A stretch of DNA of 64,000 nt from Alkalinema sp. FACHB-956. GTDB taxonomy: Bacteria; Cyanobacteriota; Cyanobacteriia; Leptolyngbyales; Leptolyngbyaceae. Position 1 is the first letter of the stretch; the number at the start of each line of letters is the position of its first letter. The position numbers and the translations under genes are program-made. A model generated the notes under the pieces. It did not search any database and had not been told where the DNA came from. It was given only the letters and a program-made list of their open reading frames with translations. The stretch is from the NCBI RefSeq assembly GCF_014697025.1, contig NZ_JACJRC010000009.1, forward strand, positions 1 to 64,000, written 5' to 3'. Shown one piece after another: positions 53,852 through 63,036 of the stretch.

Positions 53852-54748
53852 CTAATCGATCGATTCAGGATCTTGCATTCCACTCAGCATTTCATAGAGC
53901 GTTAAAACTGATAGAAAGTCCAAGTTTCCTTTACCTTGGGCTTGTAATGCGTTCATCAATTCTGTGACTTGTGCGCTTCCTAAGAGGGCTAGCTGTTCTT
54001 CCCGTGCAGTTTGCAGAACTAAATTCATGTCCTTACGAAACAAATCTAACTTAAAGCCAGGGTTGAAATTCCGATCGAGCATTTTTTGGCCGTGGACTTC
54101 CAGGACTCGACTTTGGGCAAACCCACCCAGCAGGGCTTCCCGGACTTTGGCGGGGTCAACGCCGGATTTTTGCGCGAGGGTGAATGCTTCGGCCACAGCC
54201 TGAACGGTAAGGGCTACGACGATTTGGTTACAAGCCTTGGTGACTTGTCCCGCGCCCGCATCGCCAATCCGCACGATGTTTTTACCCAGAACTTGCAGAA
54301 TCGGTAAAGCCCGATCGAAGGCAGTTTGCTCCCCCCCGACCATGATCGATAAGGTGCCCTGCTGTGCGCCAATATCTCCGCCGGAAACCGGTGCATCCAA
54401 TGCGCTGACTCCCTTCGCTTGTAAGGCCGTGTAGAGCTTGCGGGAGGTGGCTGCCGCGATCGTGGACATGTCGATGTAGAGCATGCCCGATCGCACACCG
54501 TGAATGACACCCCGATCTCCCAGGACGATCGCTTCCACATCCGGCGAATCGGGGACGCAGGTAATGACGACATCCACCTGTTCTGCTAGGTGTTGGGGCG
54601 ATGTTGCAGCGATCGCGCCTTCGGTGACCAATTCCGCGATCGGCTCTGGGCTGCGATTGTACACCGTGACTGTGTAACCTGCCTTCAGCAAGTTGCGCGT
54701 CATCGGTTTACCCATAATGCCTAAGCCAATAAAGCCAATCCGTTCCAT
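53852..54748 (-). CDS. beta-hydroxyacid dehydrogenase (GarR/HIBADH family)
   Basis: A 298-residue NAD(P)-dependent oxidoreductase. The Rossmann motif is FIGLGIMGKPMTRNLLKAG at residues 5-23, followed by VYNRSPE. The substrate motif DAPVSGGDIGAQQGTLSIMV lies near 120, and the catalytic Lys is in GAGQVTKACNQIVV near 171. It is closest by motif to 2-hydroxy-3-oxopropionate (tartronate semialdehyde) reductase, which would fit glycolate/photorespiratory glycerate metabolism, but 3-hydroxyisobutyrate or succinic semialdehyde reductase activity is also possible. Confidence 0.88.
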   Translation of the reverse strand: MERIGFIGLGIMGKPMTRNLLKAGYTVTVYNRSPEPIAELVTEGAIAATSPQHLAEQVDVVITCVPDSPDVEAIVLGDRGVIHGVRSGMLYIDMSTIAAATSRKLYTALQAKGVSALDAPVSGGDIGAQQGTLSIMVGGEQTAFDRALPILQVLGKNIVRIGDAGAGQVTKACNQIVVALTVQAVAEAFTLAQKSGVDPAKVREALLGGFAQSRVLEVHGQKMLDRNFNPGFKLDLFRKDMNLVLQTAREEQLALLGSAQVTELMNALQAQGKGNLDFLSVLTLYEMLSGMQDPESID

Positions 54749-54818
54749 AACTTTTGCAGTTGTAGACTTACAGTTGCGTTACACCTGAAAAATTATAGAT
54801 CAATCCACAAAGCAACTT

Positions 54819-55532
54819 CTAAATAGAATCTGACCCTTGACTGACCTCGCTAATAATTTTAGATTGGCGTTTTTCAAGATTGGCTTTTATCATTGCTTTT
54901 ACTTCCTCAATGGTGCGCGTGACACCACCTAAATGAATCACTGCATGGCAATTAGCACAGACGGGGCATAGATCGTTAATGGGATCAACTGTATATTCTT
55001 GCTTGATTTCCGATAAAGGTATGATGTGGTGAACATGAATAAAGCCTTCAGCCGTTTCGCCATAGTAATCTTTGAAGTTGAATTTACAAGCAAAACAACT
55101 GTAGCCGTGTTTTTCAAGACAGCGTCTACGGGCTTCGGGATTACGTTCATAGGCATTAATAGTAACCTTATGAACTGCACCTTCTAATAAATTTGAATCA
55201 GAGGCGGTCGATACTTCTTCTGCTAACTGACCGCCTGATATGAGATTGATTCGTTGCCGTGCGACTTGTAATTCTTCCTTCGTAAATAGGCTTGACCAGG
55301 GTTCCTGTAGAACAAAAACTTCTAAGGATAAATCTAAGCGATTGACTGCTGCTAGTCGTTGCAATCCACGGGTTGGACTACTGGTTGGCTTTAACCAATC
55401 CTTGGCAGCTTGTAACCCACCCACTTTTCTGACCCGTTGTAAATACCGATGTGCCCAGTAACCAATCTCACGCCCCACATTATAGTACATAGCCAACATT
55501 TCTTCATGCAGTTGCGTTTCCAAAGACATCAT
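54819..55532 (-). CDS. HNH endonuclease
   Basis: A 237-residue protein with a C-terminal HNH nuclease domain: YSCFACKFNF (first CxxC), FIHVHHIIPLSEI with the catalytic His, and DLCPVCANCHAVIH (second zinc pair and final His). The N-terminal 120 residues are helical and may contact DNA or a partner. The layout resembles McrA-like restriction nucleases that cut modified DNA, but no specificity can be read. It is solitary, AT-richer than its neighbours, and lies in a region of accessory genes. Confidence 0.85.
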   Translation of the reverse strand: MMSLETQLHEEMLAMYYNVGREIGYWAHRYLQRVRKVGGLQAAKDWLKPTSSPTRGLQRLAAVNRLDLSLEVFVLQEPWSSLFTKEELQVARQRINLISGGQLAEEVSTASDSNLLEGAVHKVTINAYERNPEARRRCLEKHGYSCFACKFNFKDYYGETAEGFIHVHHIIPLSEIKQEYTVDPINDLCPVCANCHAVIHLGGVTRTIEEVKAMIKANLEKRQSKIISEVSQGSDSI

Positions 55533-55647
55533 TATTACCCGTTAACAACATAGGTTTATAATGCCCAACTGTGTTGAGAAGTATGATGGCACTGCAAAAT
55601 TTATCGACACATATACTGATAGATTTTGGAAGAATCAAATCAAGTTG

Positions 55648-56151
55648 CTATTGTTCCATTAAGCTGGGCATCCAGGGCAAATCCGTTGAACCGATGTCAT
55701 GGCCCAATTGCGTTAGGAGGGTTGTGACTTGGCCACGATGGTGGGTTTGATGATTAAAAAAATGGGTGACCAGAATCCAAGCCGTATGCGATCGGATCTG
55801 ACCATCCAACCCACTCCGCCAAGTAAAAACTTGATTCAGCCATTCCGGGGTCAGCGTTTCCGCCCAGGCCACAATGGCTCGATCGGTGATGAATCGTTGC
55901 TGTTGCAAATCCTCAAAATTTGGATAGAGTAATTCTCCTAACTTGACTGCTGGAGGCGTTTGCTGCATAAAGCGAGAAAGCCACATTCGATCGGCCCATA
56001 GAATATGATCCAGCGTTCCATGAATCGATTGGAAAAACGCGCCCCGATCGACCTTGCGATCGGCATCAGCAATCAATTCACCAATGGCATAAAGCTTCTG
56101 ATTCATCCATTGGTTGTACTCCGCCATGGTGGTGTAGTAAGTTCTATCCAT
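55648..56151 (-). CDS. DinB family protein
   Basis: A 167-residue four-helix-bundle protein of the DinB/YfiT superfamily, putative metal-dependent thiol-related enzymes. The three-His pattern is visible: FQSIHGTLDHILWADRMW (about 43-60) and THFFNHQTHHRGQVTTLL (about 130-148). The start MDRTYYTTMAEYNQWMNQKL is typical. The name derives from a damage-induced Bacillus gene; the enzymatic role is unknown. Confidence 0.9.
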   Translation of the reverse strand: MDRTYYTTMAEYNQWMNQKLYAIGELIADADRKVDRGAFFQSIHGTLDHILWADRMWLSRFMQQTPPAVKLGELLYPNFEDLQQQRFITDRAIVAWAETLTPEWLNQVFTWRSGLDGQIRSHTAWILVTHFFNHQTHHRGQVTTLLTQLGHDIGSTDLPWMPSLMEQ

Positions 56152-56193
56152 GATTGCTACTCAGCGATTGATGCTTAAGAAGGGAACACACAA

Positions 56194-56547
56194 CTAGCGA
56201 TAATGAGCCTTAACCTGAATCACTAACCCCTGATCATTGAGAACCATTAACTCTGCGGCAAGCAATTGATTAACACTGCGGTAATACAGCACCAAACTAT
56301 CTAGACCAAAAAGAGTCTGAATCGGCTCAAAATGCAAGTCAGGATAAGCTTGTAATCCCTTCGCAAAATAGTCTCTCAGGGCTACTTTTCCGGTAATCTT
56401 ACCCGATGGCTCATCCAATAACTTAGTAATAAAGGGAGACTGAAATTCCACATCCTCCGCATAGTGGGACAGAATTGCATCTAAATCATGATTATTCCAT
56501 GCAGCAAACCATGCTTGGACTAACTGACTTGCCATTGCTTCATCCAT
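56194..56547 (-). CDS. NTF2-like / SnoaL-type protein
   Basis: A 117-residue protein with the NTF2-like cone fold pattern: LVQAWFAAWNNHDLDAILSH, YAEDVEFQSPFI, KVALRDYFAKGLQAYPDLHF and VIQVKAHYR at the end. Such proteins include small isomerases and ligand-binding proteins; the substrate is unknown. It lies 42 bp after the next small gene's end on the same strand and 42 bp before the DinB gene, so the three may be cotranscribed. Confidence 0.8.
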   Translation of the reverse strand: MDEAMASQLVQAWFAAWNNHDLDAILSHYAEDVEFQSPFITKLLDEPSGKITGKVALRDYFAKGLQAYPDLHFEPIQTLFGLDSLVLYYRSVNQLLAAELMVLNDQGLVIQVKAHYR

Positions 56548-56598
56548 ATAGCTTCACAATTGCACAGAGATTAGGAAGATAATTGAATTGAAATCCTA

Positions 56599-56784
56599 TC
56601 AGTGATGTTGATCAAGCCAAATTCGAATTTCTCGTGAAGAACTAAAAGAACTGACTTTACTATCGACAGGATCGTACACTTCAAAATAACTATCGCCTGT
56701 TAAATTATGCTTCGTGACGACTTGCGGGTAGCGATTGCCCTCGATCGATCGTCGTAGGTTTACCCAAATCTGCTTAAGATTCAT
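56599..56784 (-). CDS. small protein, 61 aa, unknown function
   Basis: This gene has a near-perfect Shine-Dalgarno (AGGAGGTGACC) directly before its ATG at 56784, which argues that it is real. The product begins NLKQIWVNLRRSIEGNRYP and ends in a short helix (SSREIRIWLDQHH). No family recognised. Confidence 0.65.
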   Translation of the reverse strand: MNLKQIWVNLRRSIEGNRYPQVVTKHNLTGDSYFEVYDPVDSKVSSFSSSREIRIWLDQHH

Positions 56785-56931
56785 CGGTCACCTCCTGAAC
56801 GTTTTTCCTAAACGTTGTTTCCTGGTTTCATCATGACAAAGTTTCCTCCGTCCAAACAGATGCAGTTTTGCTAAATTGTAATGGGTACAGTTGAGAAAAA
56901 TAGAACTGTACTGGTTGAAAATGCTAGTAAC

Positions 56932-57035
56932 TGTAATGCGTGATTGTGATGCATGACTGTGATGCGTGATTGTGATGTGTGATTGTGATGCGCGTCTGTA
57001 ATGCGCGTCTGTGAAATTCATCTGTGATTTTCGTC
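56932..57035. repeat. 13-bp tandem array, eight units
   Basis: Eight contiguous 13-bp units of the form TGTGATGCGTGAT run without gap from 56932 to 57035, ending 25 bp before the ATG of the MocR-type gene. Units 1-6 share TGT(A/G)ATG(C/T)(G/A)(T/C)G; units 7-8 are more diverged but keep TGTGA and TC ends. The array occupies the expected promoter/operator/leader position of that gene. Confidence 0.9.
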
Positions 57036-57060
57036 AGCCAACTGTGAGGAGCCGAGCCCC

Positions 57061-58509
57061 ATGAACCTGCAACTGATTGAGCCGTCTGCAACCAAAACGC
57101 TGTACGAACAAGTCGCCCAACGCATCCAGGACTTAATCACCGAAGGCACCCTGCAACCCGGCGATCGCCTGCCCTCTGTGCGCAAATTGCATCGACAACT
57201 CTCCGTCAGTATCTCCACCGTGCTGGAAGCCTATCGGGTGCTGGAAGACCAGGGTTGGATTATGGCTCGGCCCCAGTCCGGCTACTTCGTTAAGCGATCG
57301 CCCCTCACCGTTCCCGCAGAACCCGACGCGATCGCCCAACCGAAACAGATTACGCCCGTCAAAATTTCCCTCGCCTTTCGCATCAGTGCCACCCTACGCG
57401 ATCCGCAAAATGTGACCTTGGGAGCTGCCGTACCCTGCTTGGATTTGCTACCAATTTCGGCGATTAACCGTCTGATGGGACAGGTGCTGCGGGCCAATCC
57501 CACGATCGCCCATGGTTACGGTCAGCCGGAGGGACGGCCCGAACTGCGCCAAGCGATCGCCCGTCGGTTGCTTAATGCGGGCTGTTCCCTGACGCCGGAA
57601 GATGTGATTATCACCAATGGCACCGCAGAAGCGCTGTATCTGTCCCTACGGGCGGTCACGCAACCGGGAGATACCGTCGCGATCGAATCCCCCACCTACT
57701 ACGGCTTACTGGAAATTCTGGAATCCCTACACCTGCGAGCCTTGGAAATTCCCACCCATCCCAAGGACGGCATTTCCCTAGCCCACTTGGAAACCGCACT
57801 ACAACAACAGCAAATAGCCACCTGCGCGATCGTGTCCAACTTCAGCAATCCCCTCGGCAGTTGTATAGACGATCACCAAAAAAAGCAATTGCTGGATTTA
57901 TTTAATCGCTATGACAAACCGTTAATTGAAGATGATGTCTATGGCGATCTGGCCTTTGATGGCGTGCGCCCCAAGGCAATCAAAGCCTTTGATACAGAAA
58001 ATCGGGTTCTGTACTGTGCCTCTGCGAGCAAAACCATGTCCCCTGGTCTGCGGATTGGCTGGGTTCTACCGGGACGCTATCACCTGCAAATTGCCCAACT
58101 GAAAATGGCCATGAATTGGACCACCGGAATTCCTCCACAACTGGCGATCGCGGCTTTTTTGGGCAATGGTGGCTACGATCGTCACCTGCGCCAGATGCAA
58201 CGAGCCTACCAGCAACAAGTTGCGCGGATGACCCAAGCCATTTGTGAGTATTTCCCAGCAGGGACTAAGGTTTCGCGCCCGAAAGGGGGCTATGTTCTCT
58301 GGCTAGAATTACCGCCGAGTTTTGACGCTATGCAATTATTTGAAGACGCCCTCAGCCATCACATTAGCGTCGCTCCTGGCAATCTATTTTCCCCGACCGG
58401 GCATTTTCAAAACTGTCTCCGGCTCAGTTGTGCCTCCCCGTGGTCAGAGACAATCGATCGAGCTATGCAGACTTTGGGGCGCTTGATCCAACAGCAATCC
58501 CATCACTAG
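57061..58509 (+). CDS. MocR-type regulator (GntR DNA-binding + aminotransferase fold)
   Basis: A 482-residue fusion. Residues about 10-75 form a GntR-type winged helix (LYEQVAQRIQDLITEGTLQPG; LPSVRKLHRQLSVSISTVLEAY). Residues about 115-480 form a fold type I PLP-dependent aminotransferase domain with IAHGYGQPEGRPELRQAIAR, TNGTAEALYLSLRAV and the PLP Lys in YCASASKTMSPGLRIGW. MocR proteins such as PdxR and GabR regulate PLP or amino-compound genes; the domain is often non-catalytic. The ATG at 57061 follows GAGGAG. The 13-bp tandem array directly upstream may hold its own binding sites. Start and both domains are intact. Confidence 0.88.
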   Translation: MNLQLIEPSATKTLYEQVAQRIQDLITEGTLQPGDRLPSVRKLHRQLSVSISTVLEAYRVLEDQGWIMARPQSGYFVKRSPLTVPAEPDAIAQPKQITPVKISLAFRISATLRDPQNVTLGAAVPCLDLLPISAINRLMGQVLRANPTIAHGYGQPEGRPELRQAIARRLLNAGCSLTPEDVIITNGTAEALYLSLRAVTQPGDTVAIESPTYYGLLEILESLHLRALEIPTHPKDGISLAHLETALQQQQIATCAIVSNFSNPLGSCIDDHQKKQLLDLFNRYDKPLIEDDVYGDLAFDGVRPKAIKAFDTENRVLYCASASKTMSPGLRIGWVLPGRYHLQIAQLKMAMNWTTGIPPQLAIAAFLGNGGYDRHLRQMQRAYQQQVARMTQAICEYFPAGTKVSRPKGGYVLWLELPPSFDAMQLFEDALSHHISVAPGNLFSPTGHFQNCLRLSCASPWSETIDRAMQTLGRLIQQQSHH

Positions 58510-58680
58510 CCTACGGGTTGATCCTAGCGCGATCGGCTCAACCCCGCGTCAGGTCTATCATTTCAAGCATCTGTTCGCAGCTCAGATCTAAAACTTTTAA
58601 GCTCTAACCGGAGTATGACAAGAAATTTATCACTCATTGGTATAGTGATGACACATGACACGGTGCAGGAATACTCTCGC

Positions 58681-60147
58681 ATGGAAATTAAAACTGTGGA
58701 TGACGCTGCTGTAGATAGTTCTACTGTGGGCAATACAACCGGCAATACAACCGTAGATAACAGCAACCCTTTACCTAATCGCCTTCCCAAACCGCCCATT
58801 CAGCAACTCATTGATTGGATCGTTGATCCAGTCCGCTATCAAGTTCAAGGTCGTCAGCAATTCGGAGATGTTTTCACGGCTAACCTGAGTGGGTTGGGTT
58901 CCATGGTGGTCATCAGTGATCCCAAGATGATTCAGGAACTGCTGAGTTGCGATCCGAATAAGTTTGATATTGGTCGCGGCAATACCCTCATTTCACCGTT
59001 ATTAGGCACGACAACCCTCTTAATGCTGGATGGCGAGGCGCACCGCAATAAACGGAAACTGTTGATGCCATCCTTCCATGGAGAGCGGTTGCAAACCTAT
59101 GCCCAGCAAATTGAAGAGAGCATTGCTAGCACGACCCAGCAATGGCAGCCCGGAAAGCCCTTCGCGATGCTGACTGCTGCCCGCCAACTGGGTTTAAAGA
59201 TCATTATTAAAGTGGTGTTTGGAGTACGGGAAGGGGAGCGCTACGACGAGTTAACACCCCTCATGCGGGCATGGCTCCATGTTTTGGATTCTCCCTTTCG
59301 AGCCAGCTTTATTTTTCTCAAGTTTTTGCAGCGGGATTTTGGACAGTGGTATCCTTGGACCCGCATTCAAAAACGCCAGCAGAGATTGCATGAGTTGCTT
59401 CAGGCAGAAATCGATGAGCGTCGCGCCTCAGAAGACAGCGATCGCACAGACATTCTGAGTTTGCTCATGGCTGCACGGGATGAAAACGGCCAGGGGATGC
59501 ATGATGAGGAACTGCGGTCAGAGTTGCTGATGCTATTGCTAGCTGGCCATGAAACGACAGCCATCAGCATTTCCTGGATGCTCTACCAGGTTTATCAAAA
59601 TCCTGCCATTATCGATCGTCTGCGCCAAGAGATTGCTAGCCTAGGTGACAATGCCAATCCATTAGCAATTTTACAGTTGCCCTATTTAAATGCCGTTTGC
59701 CAGGAGACCTTGCGGATGTATCCGGTGGCTACGCTACTGTTTCCCCGCATTCCCAAAGAGCCGATTACGCTGGCAGGACAAACCTTTCCAGAGGATGTTC
59801 CCCTGGTGCCCAGTATTTACCTCGTCCATTACCGCGAAGACTTGTATCCCAACCCCCATGAGTTTCGCCCAGAGCGCTTTTTAGAGCGGCAGTATGCCCC
59901 ATCGGAGTATTTCCCCTTTGGGGGCGGGAATCGTCGTTGTATTGGTTCTGCCCTCGCGCAAATGGAGATGAAATTGGCATTAGCCCATGTGGTACAGCGC
60001 TATGAAATGCTCTCGGTCGATTCTCGGCCAGTAGCACTTGGTCGGCGTGGGTTTACCTTTGGGCCACAGACGGATGTGGGAATGGTTGTCACAAGTCGTC
60101 GAAAGGCTCCCAATTCTGTTTCCGTTGCCTCGGGGCAGGTGCAGTAG
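58681..60147 (+). CDS. cytochrome P450 (CYP110-like)
   Basis: A 488-residue haem monooxygenase. The canonical motifs are intact: I-helix LLAGHETTAISISW, K-helix ETLRMYP (ExxR), the PERF-like FRPERFLERQYAP and the haem loop FPFGGGNRRCIGSA with the axial Cys. LPNRLPKPPIQQLIDW at the N-terminus and the overall look fit CYP110, a cyanobacterial group acting on fatty acids, alkanes and terpenoids. There is no membrane anchor. The start is uncertain: the ATG at 58681 with AGGA upstream is used, and the frame is open to 58615. A repeated TTVGNTTGNTT stretch precedes the conserved part. Confidence 0.9.
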   Translation: MEIKTVDDAAVDSSTVGNTTGNTTVDNSNPLPNRLPKPPIQQLIDWIVDPVRYQVQGRQQFGDVFTANLSGLGSMVVISDPKMIQELLSCDPNKFDIGRGNTLISPLLGTTTLLMLDGEAHRNKRKLLMPSFHGERLQTYAQQIEESIASTTQQWQPGKPFAMLTAARQLGLKIIIKVVFGVREGERYDELTPLMRAWLHVLDSPFRASFIFLKFLQRDFGQWYPWTRIQKRQQRLHELLQAEIDERRASEDSDRTDILSLLMAARDENGQGMHDEELRSELLMLLLAGHETTAISISWMLYQVYQNPAIIDRLRQEIASLGDNANPLAILQLPYLNAVCQETLRMYPVATLLFPRIPKEPITLAGQTFPEDVPLVPSIYLVHYREDLYPNPHEFRPERFLERQYAPSEYFPFGGGNRRCIGSALAQMEMKLALAHVVQRYEMLSVDSRPVALGRRGFTFGPQTDVGMVVTSRRKAPNSVSVASGQVQ

Positions 60148-60372
60148 GGCGTTAGGGGGGGCGGGAACTAGGTCGTCGGGACACTAGGTCGTCGGGAACT
60201 TTTCAGGCTGGCCGATCGCGGTGATTCTGGGCGAAATCAGACAGGCAGTTCTCCAGTGAGGTTTTCTACACCGGAATACCTACGGAGAACCGTCCGGAAA
60301 TTTCTCGAAATTCCTGGGTCCGTTTGCGAAGATGACGATGTAAGCAAACAACACAACCCAAGGACTTCATCG

Positions 60373-60672
60373 ATGGCCAGCTTTTCCCTAGAGTCGATCT
60401 ACAACTGGTACCGCAACCTAGTCGCAAATCCTAAATATCGTTGGTGGGTGATTGGCGGCACGATGCTGTATCTCCTAAGCCCGATCGATATTGCGCCGGA
60501 TTTCCTGCCCTTCATTGGTCAAATTGATGATGCAGTGGTGATTACATTACTAGCAACGGAGATGGCACAATTGTTAAAGGATCGTGCAGCTAAAGTGAAA
60601 CAGCAAAAGGCAGAGAAGGCCACCGCTGCGGCTAACGCTGTAGTGGATGCAGAAGTTGTAGAAGTGAAGTAA
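60373..60672 (+). CDS. YkvA-like (DUF1232) membrane protein
   Basis: A 99-residue protein with the DUF1232 signature YLLSPIDIAPDFLPFIGQIDDA in two short hydrophobic segments, preceded by LYNW-type N-terminal residues and followed by a Lys/Ala-rich tail (KQQKAEKATAAANAV). The ATG at 60373 has AAGGA upstream; the longer frame from 60256 has no family resemblance. Function of the family unknown. Confidence 0.85.
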   Translation: MASFSLESIYNWYRNLVANPKYRWWVIGGTMLYLLSPIDIAPDFLPFIGQIDDAVVITLLATEMAQLLKDRAAKVKQQKAEKATAAANAVVDAEVVEVK

Positions 60673-60833
60673 TTAGGTCATGGATCGTTCGACTGGTGTC
60701 CTCCTCTAGGGTGATCTCCGTGATGCCGATCGGTCGCTAGTCAACGGGCTCCCCCTTGTTCTCGTGGCTCTGAACAGCTAAGGATGAGGGGGATTTTAAT
60801 GGCTGAAGCTTGCAGATAAGTATAAATATAGGA

Positions 60834-61907
60834 TTACGGGGACGGAGAAATGACCGGTTGCCGCCGGACTTCTGTAACCTGGCTGATTGCAAAAACCAAC
60901 GTAAATGGCTGTCCCATAGATTTTTCAAGAAATTCTTCGAGTAGCTCGACTTGTCTAGGGGTTATCGTTTCTTGACTCCGAACGGTTAAGCGAATTTCCG
61001 GTGGTTGCACTAGCCAATTGGTTTCTGCCTGAATCAAATCCATACGCTGGAATGTGACCGTTCGATTGACTAATGCTTGCCGGATACTTGCTTCTAAGCG
61101 GTTTTGCTTGACCAGATCTACAGAACTAATCCCTAAAGGAATCATTAAACCACTCGTTAAAATAGCTGCTAATAGCAATGCTTTACGGGCTTGAGTAAAG
61201 AGGGTGTATCCCATCAAGAGAAACGCAACCATACAAGAAAGGGTAATTCCTAAGAGGTTGGTTAAATAAAGTAATAATGCACCTAGACTGAGAAGCCAGT
61301 TGGAATAAGCTAACCCTAATCCGATAACACAAATAGGTGGCATCAATGCCACAGCGATCGCGGTACCCGCCAACGTACCCGAAATTTTGGGTTCGGTTTT
61401 GGCATAACCACTAATGCAGCCAGCAGCGATCGCAATGCCCAAATCTAGCAAAGTAGGCTTCGATCGGGCTAAAATTTCGCTTCCGAACGAAGAAATCCCA
61501 ACGATGATCCCTAGACCCCAAGTCAACACAACCGCCAAGAGGGTGCCCACCATCACCGCTACAAGCCCTCGCCGAAACAGAAAAATATCCCCTTCTAGGG
61601 CACCAAAGGCTAAACTGCGAATGGGCAACATGAGGGGTGCAATAATCATGGCTCCAATAATGACGGCAGCACTGTTAGACAGCAGCCCCAGCGTTGCAAT
61701 AATGCAGGAACCTACCACTAAAATTAGGTAACTGAAGCTTAGGGCAGATTCTTCTATCAATTCCTCCAGCAGTTCATCAGATTTTTTGAACCTAGCATGT
61801 CTTCTAGCAAACAGTTGAAAGCGCCTTTGCGCTTTAAGGAGAAATGGGATCGCACCCCTTAATACACGTTTCTTAACCATAGATAGCCGATACGGAGTTT
61901 TAGACAT
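60834..61907 (-). CDS. DUF389 family membrane protein
   Basis: A 357-residue integral membrane protein of the DUF389 family. Typical is LSFSYLILVVGSCIIATLGL, then SAAVIIGAMIIAPLMLPIRS near residue 82, and GYAKTEPKISGTLAGTAIAVALMPP near 165. About six to seven spans are followed by a soluble C-terminal domain of about 90 residues (RQALVNRTVTFQRMD...). The usual N-terminal cytoplasmic domain is replaced by a short basic stretch (KKRVLRG; KAQRRFQLFARRHARFKK). The ATG at 61907 lies 2 bp from the ATG of the divergent exchanger gene; an ATG at 61880 is an alternative. Confidence 0.82.
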   Translation of the reverse strand: MSKTPYRLSMVKKRVLRGAIPFLLKAQRRFQLFARRHARFKKSDELLEELIEESALSFSYLILVVGSCIIATLGLLSNSAAVIIGAMIIAPLMLPIRSLAFGALEGDIFLFRRGLVAVMVGTLLAVVLTWGLGIIVGISSFGSEILARSKPTLLDLGIAIAAGCISGYAKTEPKISGTLAGTAIAVALMPPICVIGLGLAYSNWLLSLGALLLYLTNLLGITLSCMVAFLLMGYTLFTQARKALLLAAILTSGLMIPLGISSVDLVKQNRLEASIRQALVNRTVTFQRMDLIQAETNWLVQPPEIRLTVRSQETITPRQVELLEEFLEKSMGQPFTLVFAISQVTEVRRQPVISPSP

Positions 61908-61909
61908 TG

Positions 61910-62848
61910 ATGGGTGATTATATTGTTCTCATAATAGGCGTTCTCAGCGCCGGAATTGGCGGAGAATTATTTGTTCGTGGCGTCATTGGAATGGCTCACT
62001 GGATGCGAGTTTCCCCAGGGATTATTGGAGCGACCGTGGCAGCCTTTGCCACTTCTAGTCCAGAACTCTCTGTGGCGATTAACGCGGCTATAGAACGGCA
62101 ACCCCAGATTTCTCTAGGCGATGTTTTAGGCAGTAATATCGTGAATGTTGGACTGGTTCTAGGACTATCGCTCGTCATTTCAGGGATTCAAAGTCCTCGA
62201 GATAGCGTTAGGCGAGATTTTCCCATTGCCCTAATTACACCGATCGTCATAGGGGTACTGGCTCTGGATGGAATTCTTTCACGCCTAGATGGATTCATTC
62301 TTTTGGGAATGTTCGGAACTTGGATGATTACCGTACTGGTTGAAGTGCGTAAACAACAAAGTGCTGCCGAGGAAATGCTAGGAGAACCTCGGTTCAAGTT
62401 TGCCATTGCATTTTCTGTTGTCGGCTTGTGCTTTCTAATCACAGCAGGACATTTGATTGTGATTGCGGCTAAGGGTATTGCCCTTTCATTTGGCATTGAT
62501 GAATTTGTGATTGGAGCCACGCTCGTCGCCATGGGTACCTCCGTTCCAGAATTAGCAACCGCTATTATTTCTAAGGTGCGAGGCCACGAGGAAATTGGTT
62601 TGGGAACTATTTTGGGTAGCAATATTTTTAATAGCCTGTGGGTGGTGGGTATTGCTGCTATCCTGTTTCCCATTACTGTAAATTGGCAGGAAGTTGCGAT
62701 CGCACTTGTATTTGGCTTGCTGTCAATCGCGTTTACCTTTCCCTCTAGCAATGGACTTATTGAACGGCGACGGGGTGTTTTATTACTCTTACTCTATGCA
62801 GTCTATGTAGTGGCTATTCTACAAAAGATTTCTACTCCTATCAATTAA
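61910..62848 (+). CDS. Ca2+/cation antiporter (YrbG-like)
   Basis: A 312-residue exchanger of the CaCA superfamily with about ten membrane spans. The two alpha repeats are visible: ATVAAFATSSPELSVAINAA with LGDVLGSNIVNVGLVLG near 40-80, and ATLVAMGTSVPELATAIIS with GLGTILGSNIFNSLWVVG near 205-250. The repeat Glu residues are intact. It would move Ca2+ outward against Na+ or H+. The ATG at 61910 has GGAG 12 bases upstream; a TTG directly before it is possible. Divergent from the DUF389 gene. Confidence 0.9.
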   Translation: MGDYIVLIIGVLSAGIGGELFVRGVIGMAHWMRVSPGIIGATVAAFATSSPELSVAINAAIERQPQISLGDVLGSNIVNVGLVLGLSLVISGIQSPRDSVRRDFPIALITPIVIGVLALDGILSRLDGFILLGMFGTWMITVLVEVRKQQSAAEEMLGEPRFKFAIAFSVVGLCFLITAGHLIVIAAKGIALSFGIDEFVIGATLVAMGTSVPELATAIISKVRGHEEIGLGTILGSNIFNSLWVVGIAAILFPITVNWQEVAIALVFGLLSIAFTFPSSNGLIERRRGVLLLLLYAVYVVAILQKISTPIN

Positions 62849-63036
62849 TCTATTCTTACAAATTTAAGGAGCAATCAGCGCACACAGCAGTCTAGTCTGG
62901 GAAAGCAGTGATCGATTAAGATGGGTATCGAAGTTAGTCATTTATTGCCGGATGAATTCCTGGAGAATACGAGCCTATTTCTCAAGAGTTTACGCATAAT
63001 GATCAGTAAGGACATTCCGATGGAGTGGTGTTGCTT

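Noticed and set aside
56932-57035. Regular repeats considered as a CRISPR array
   Set aside because: Units are 13 bp and contiguous with no spacers, and no cas gene is present.
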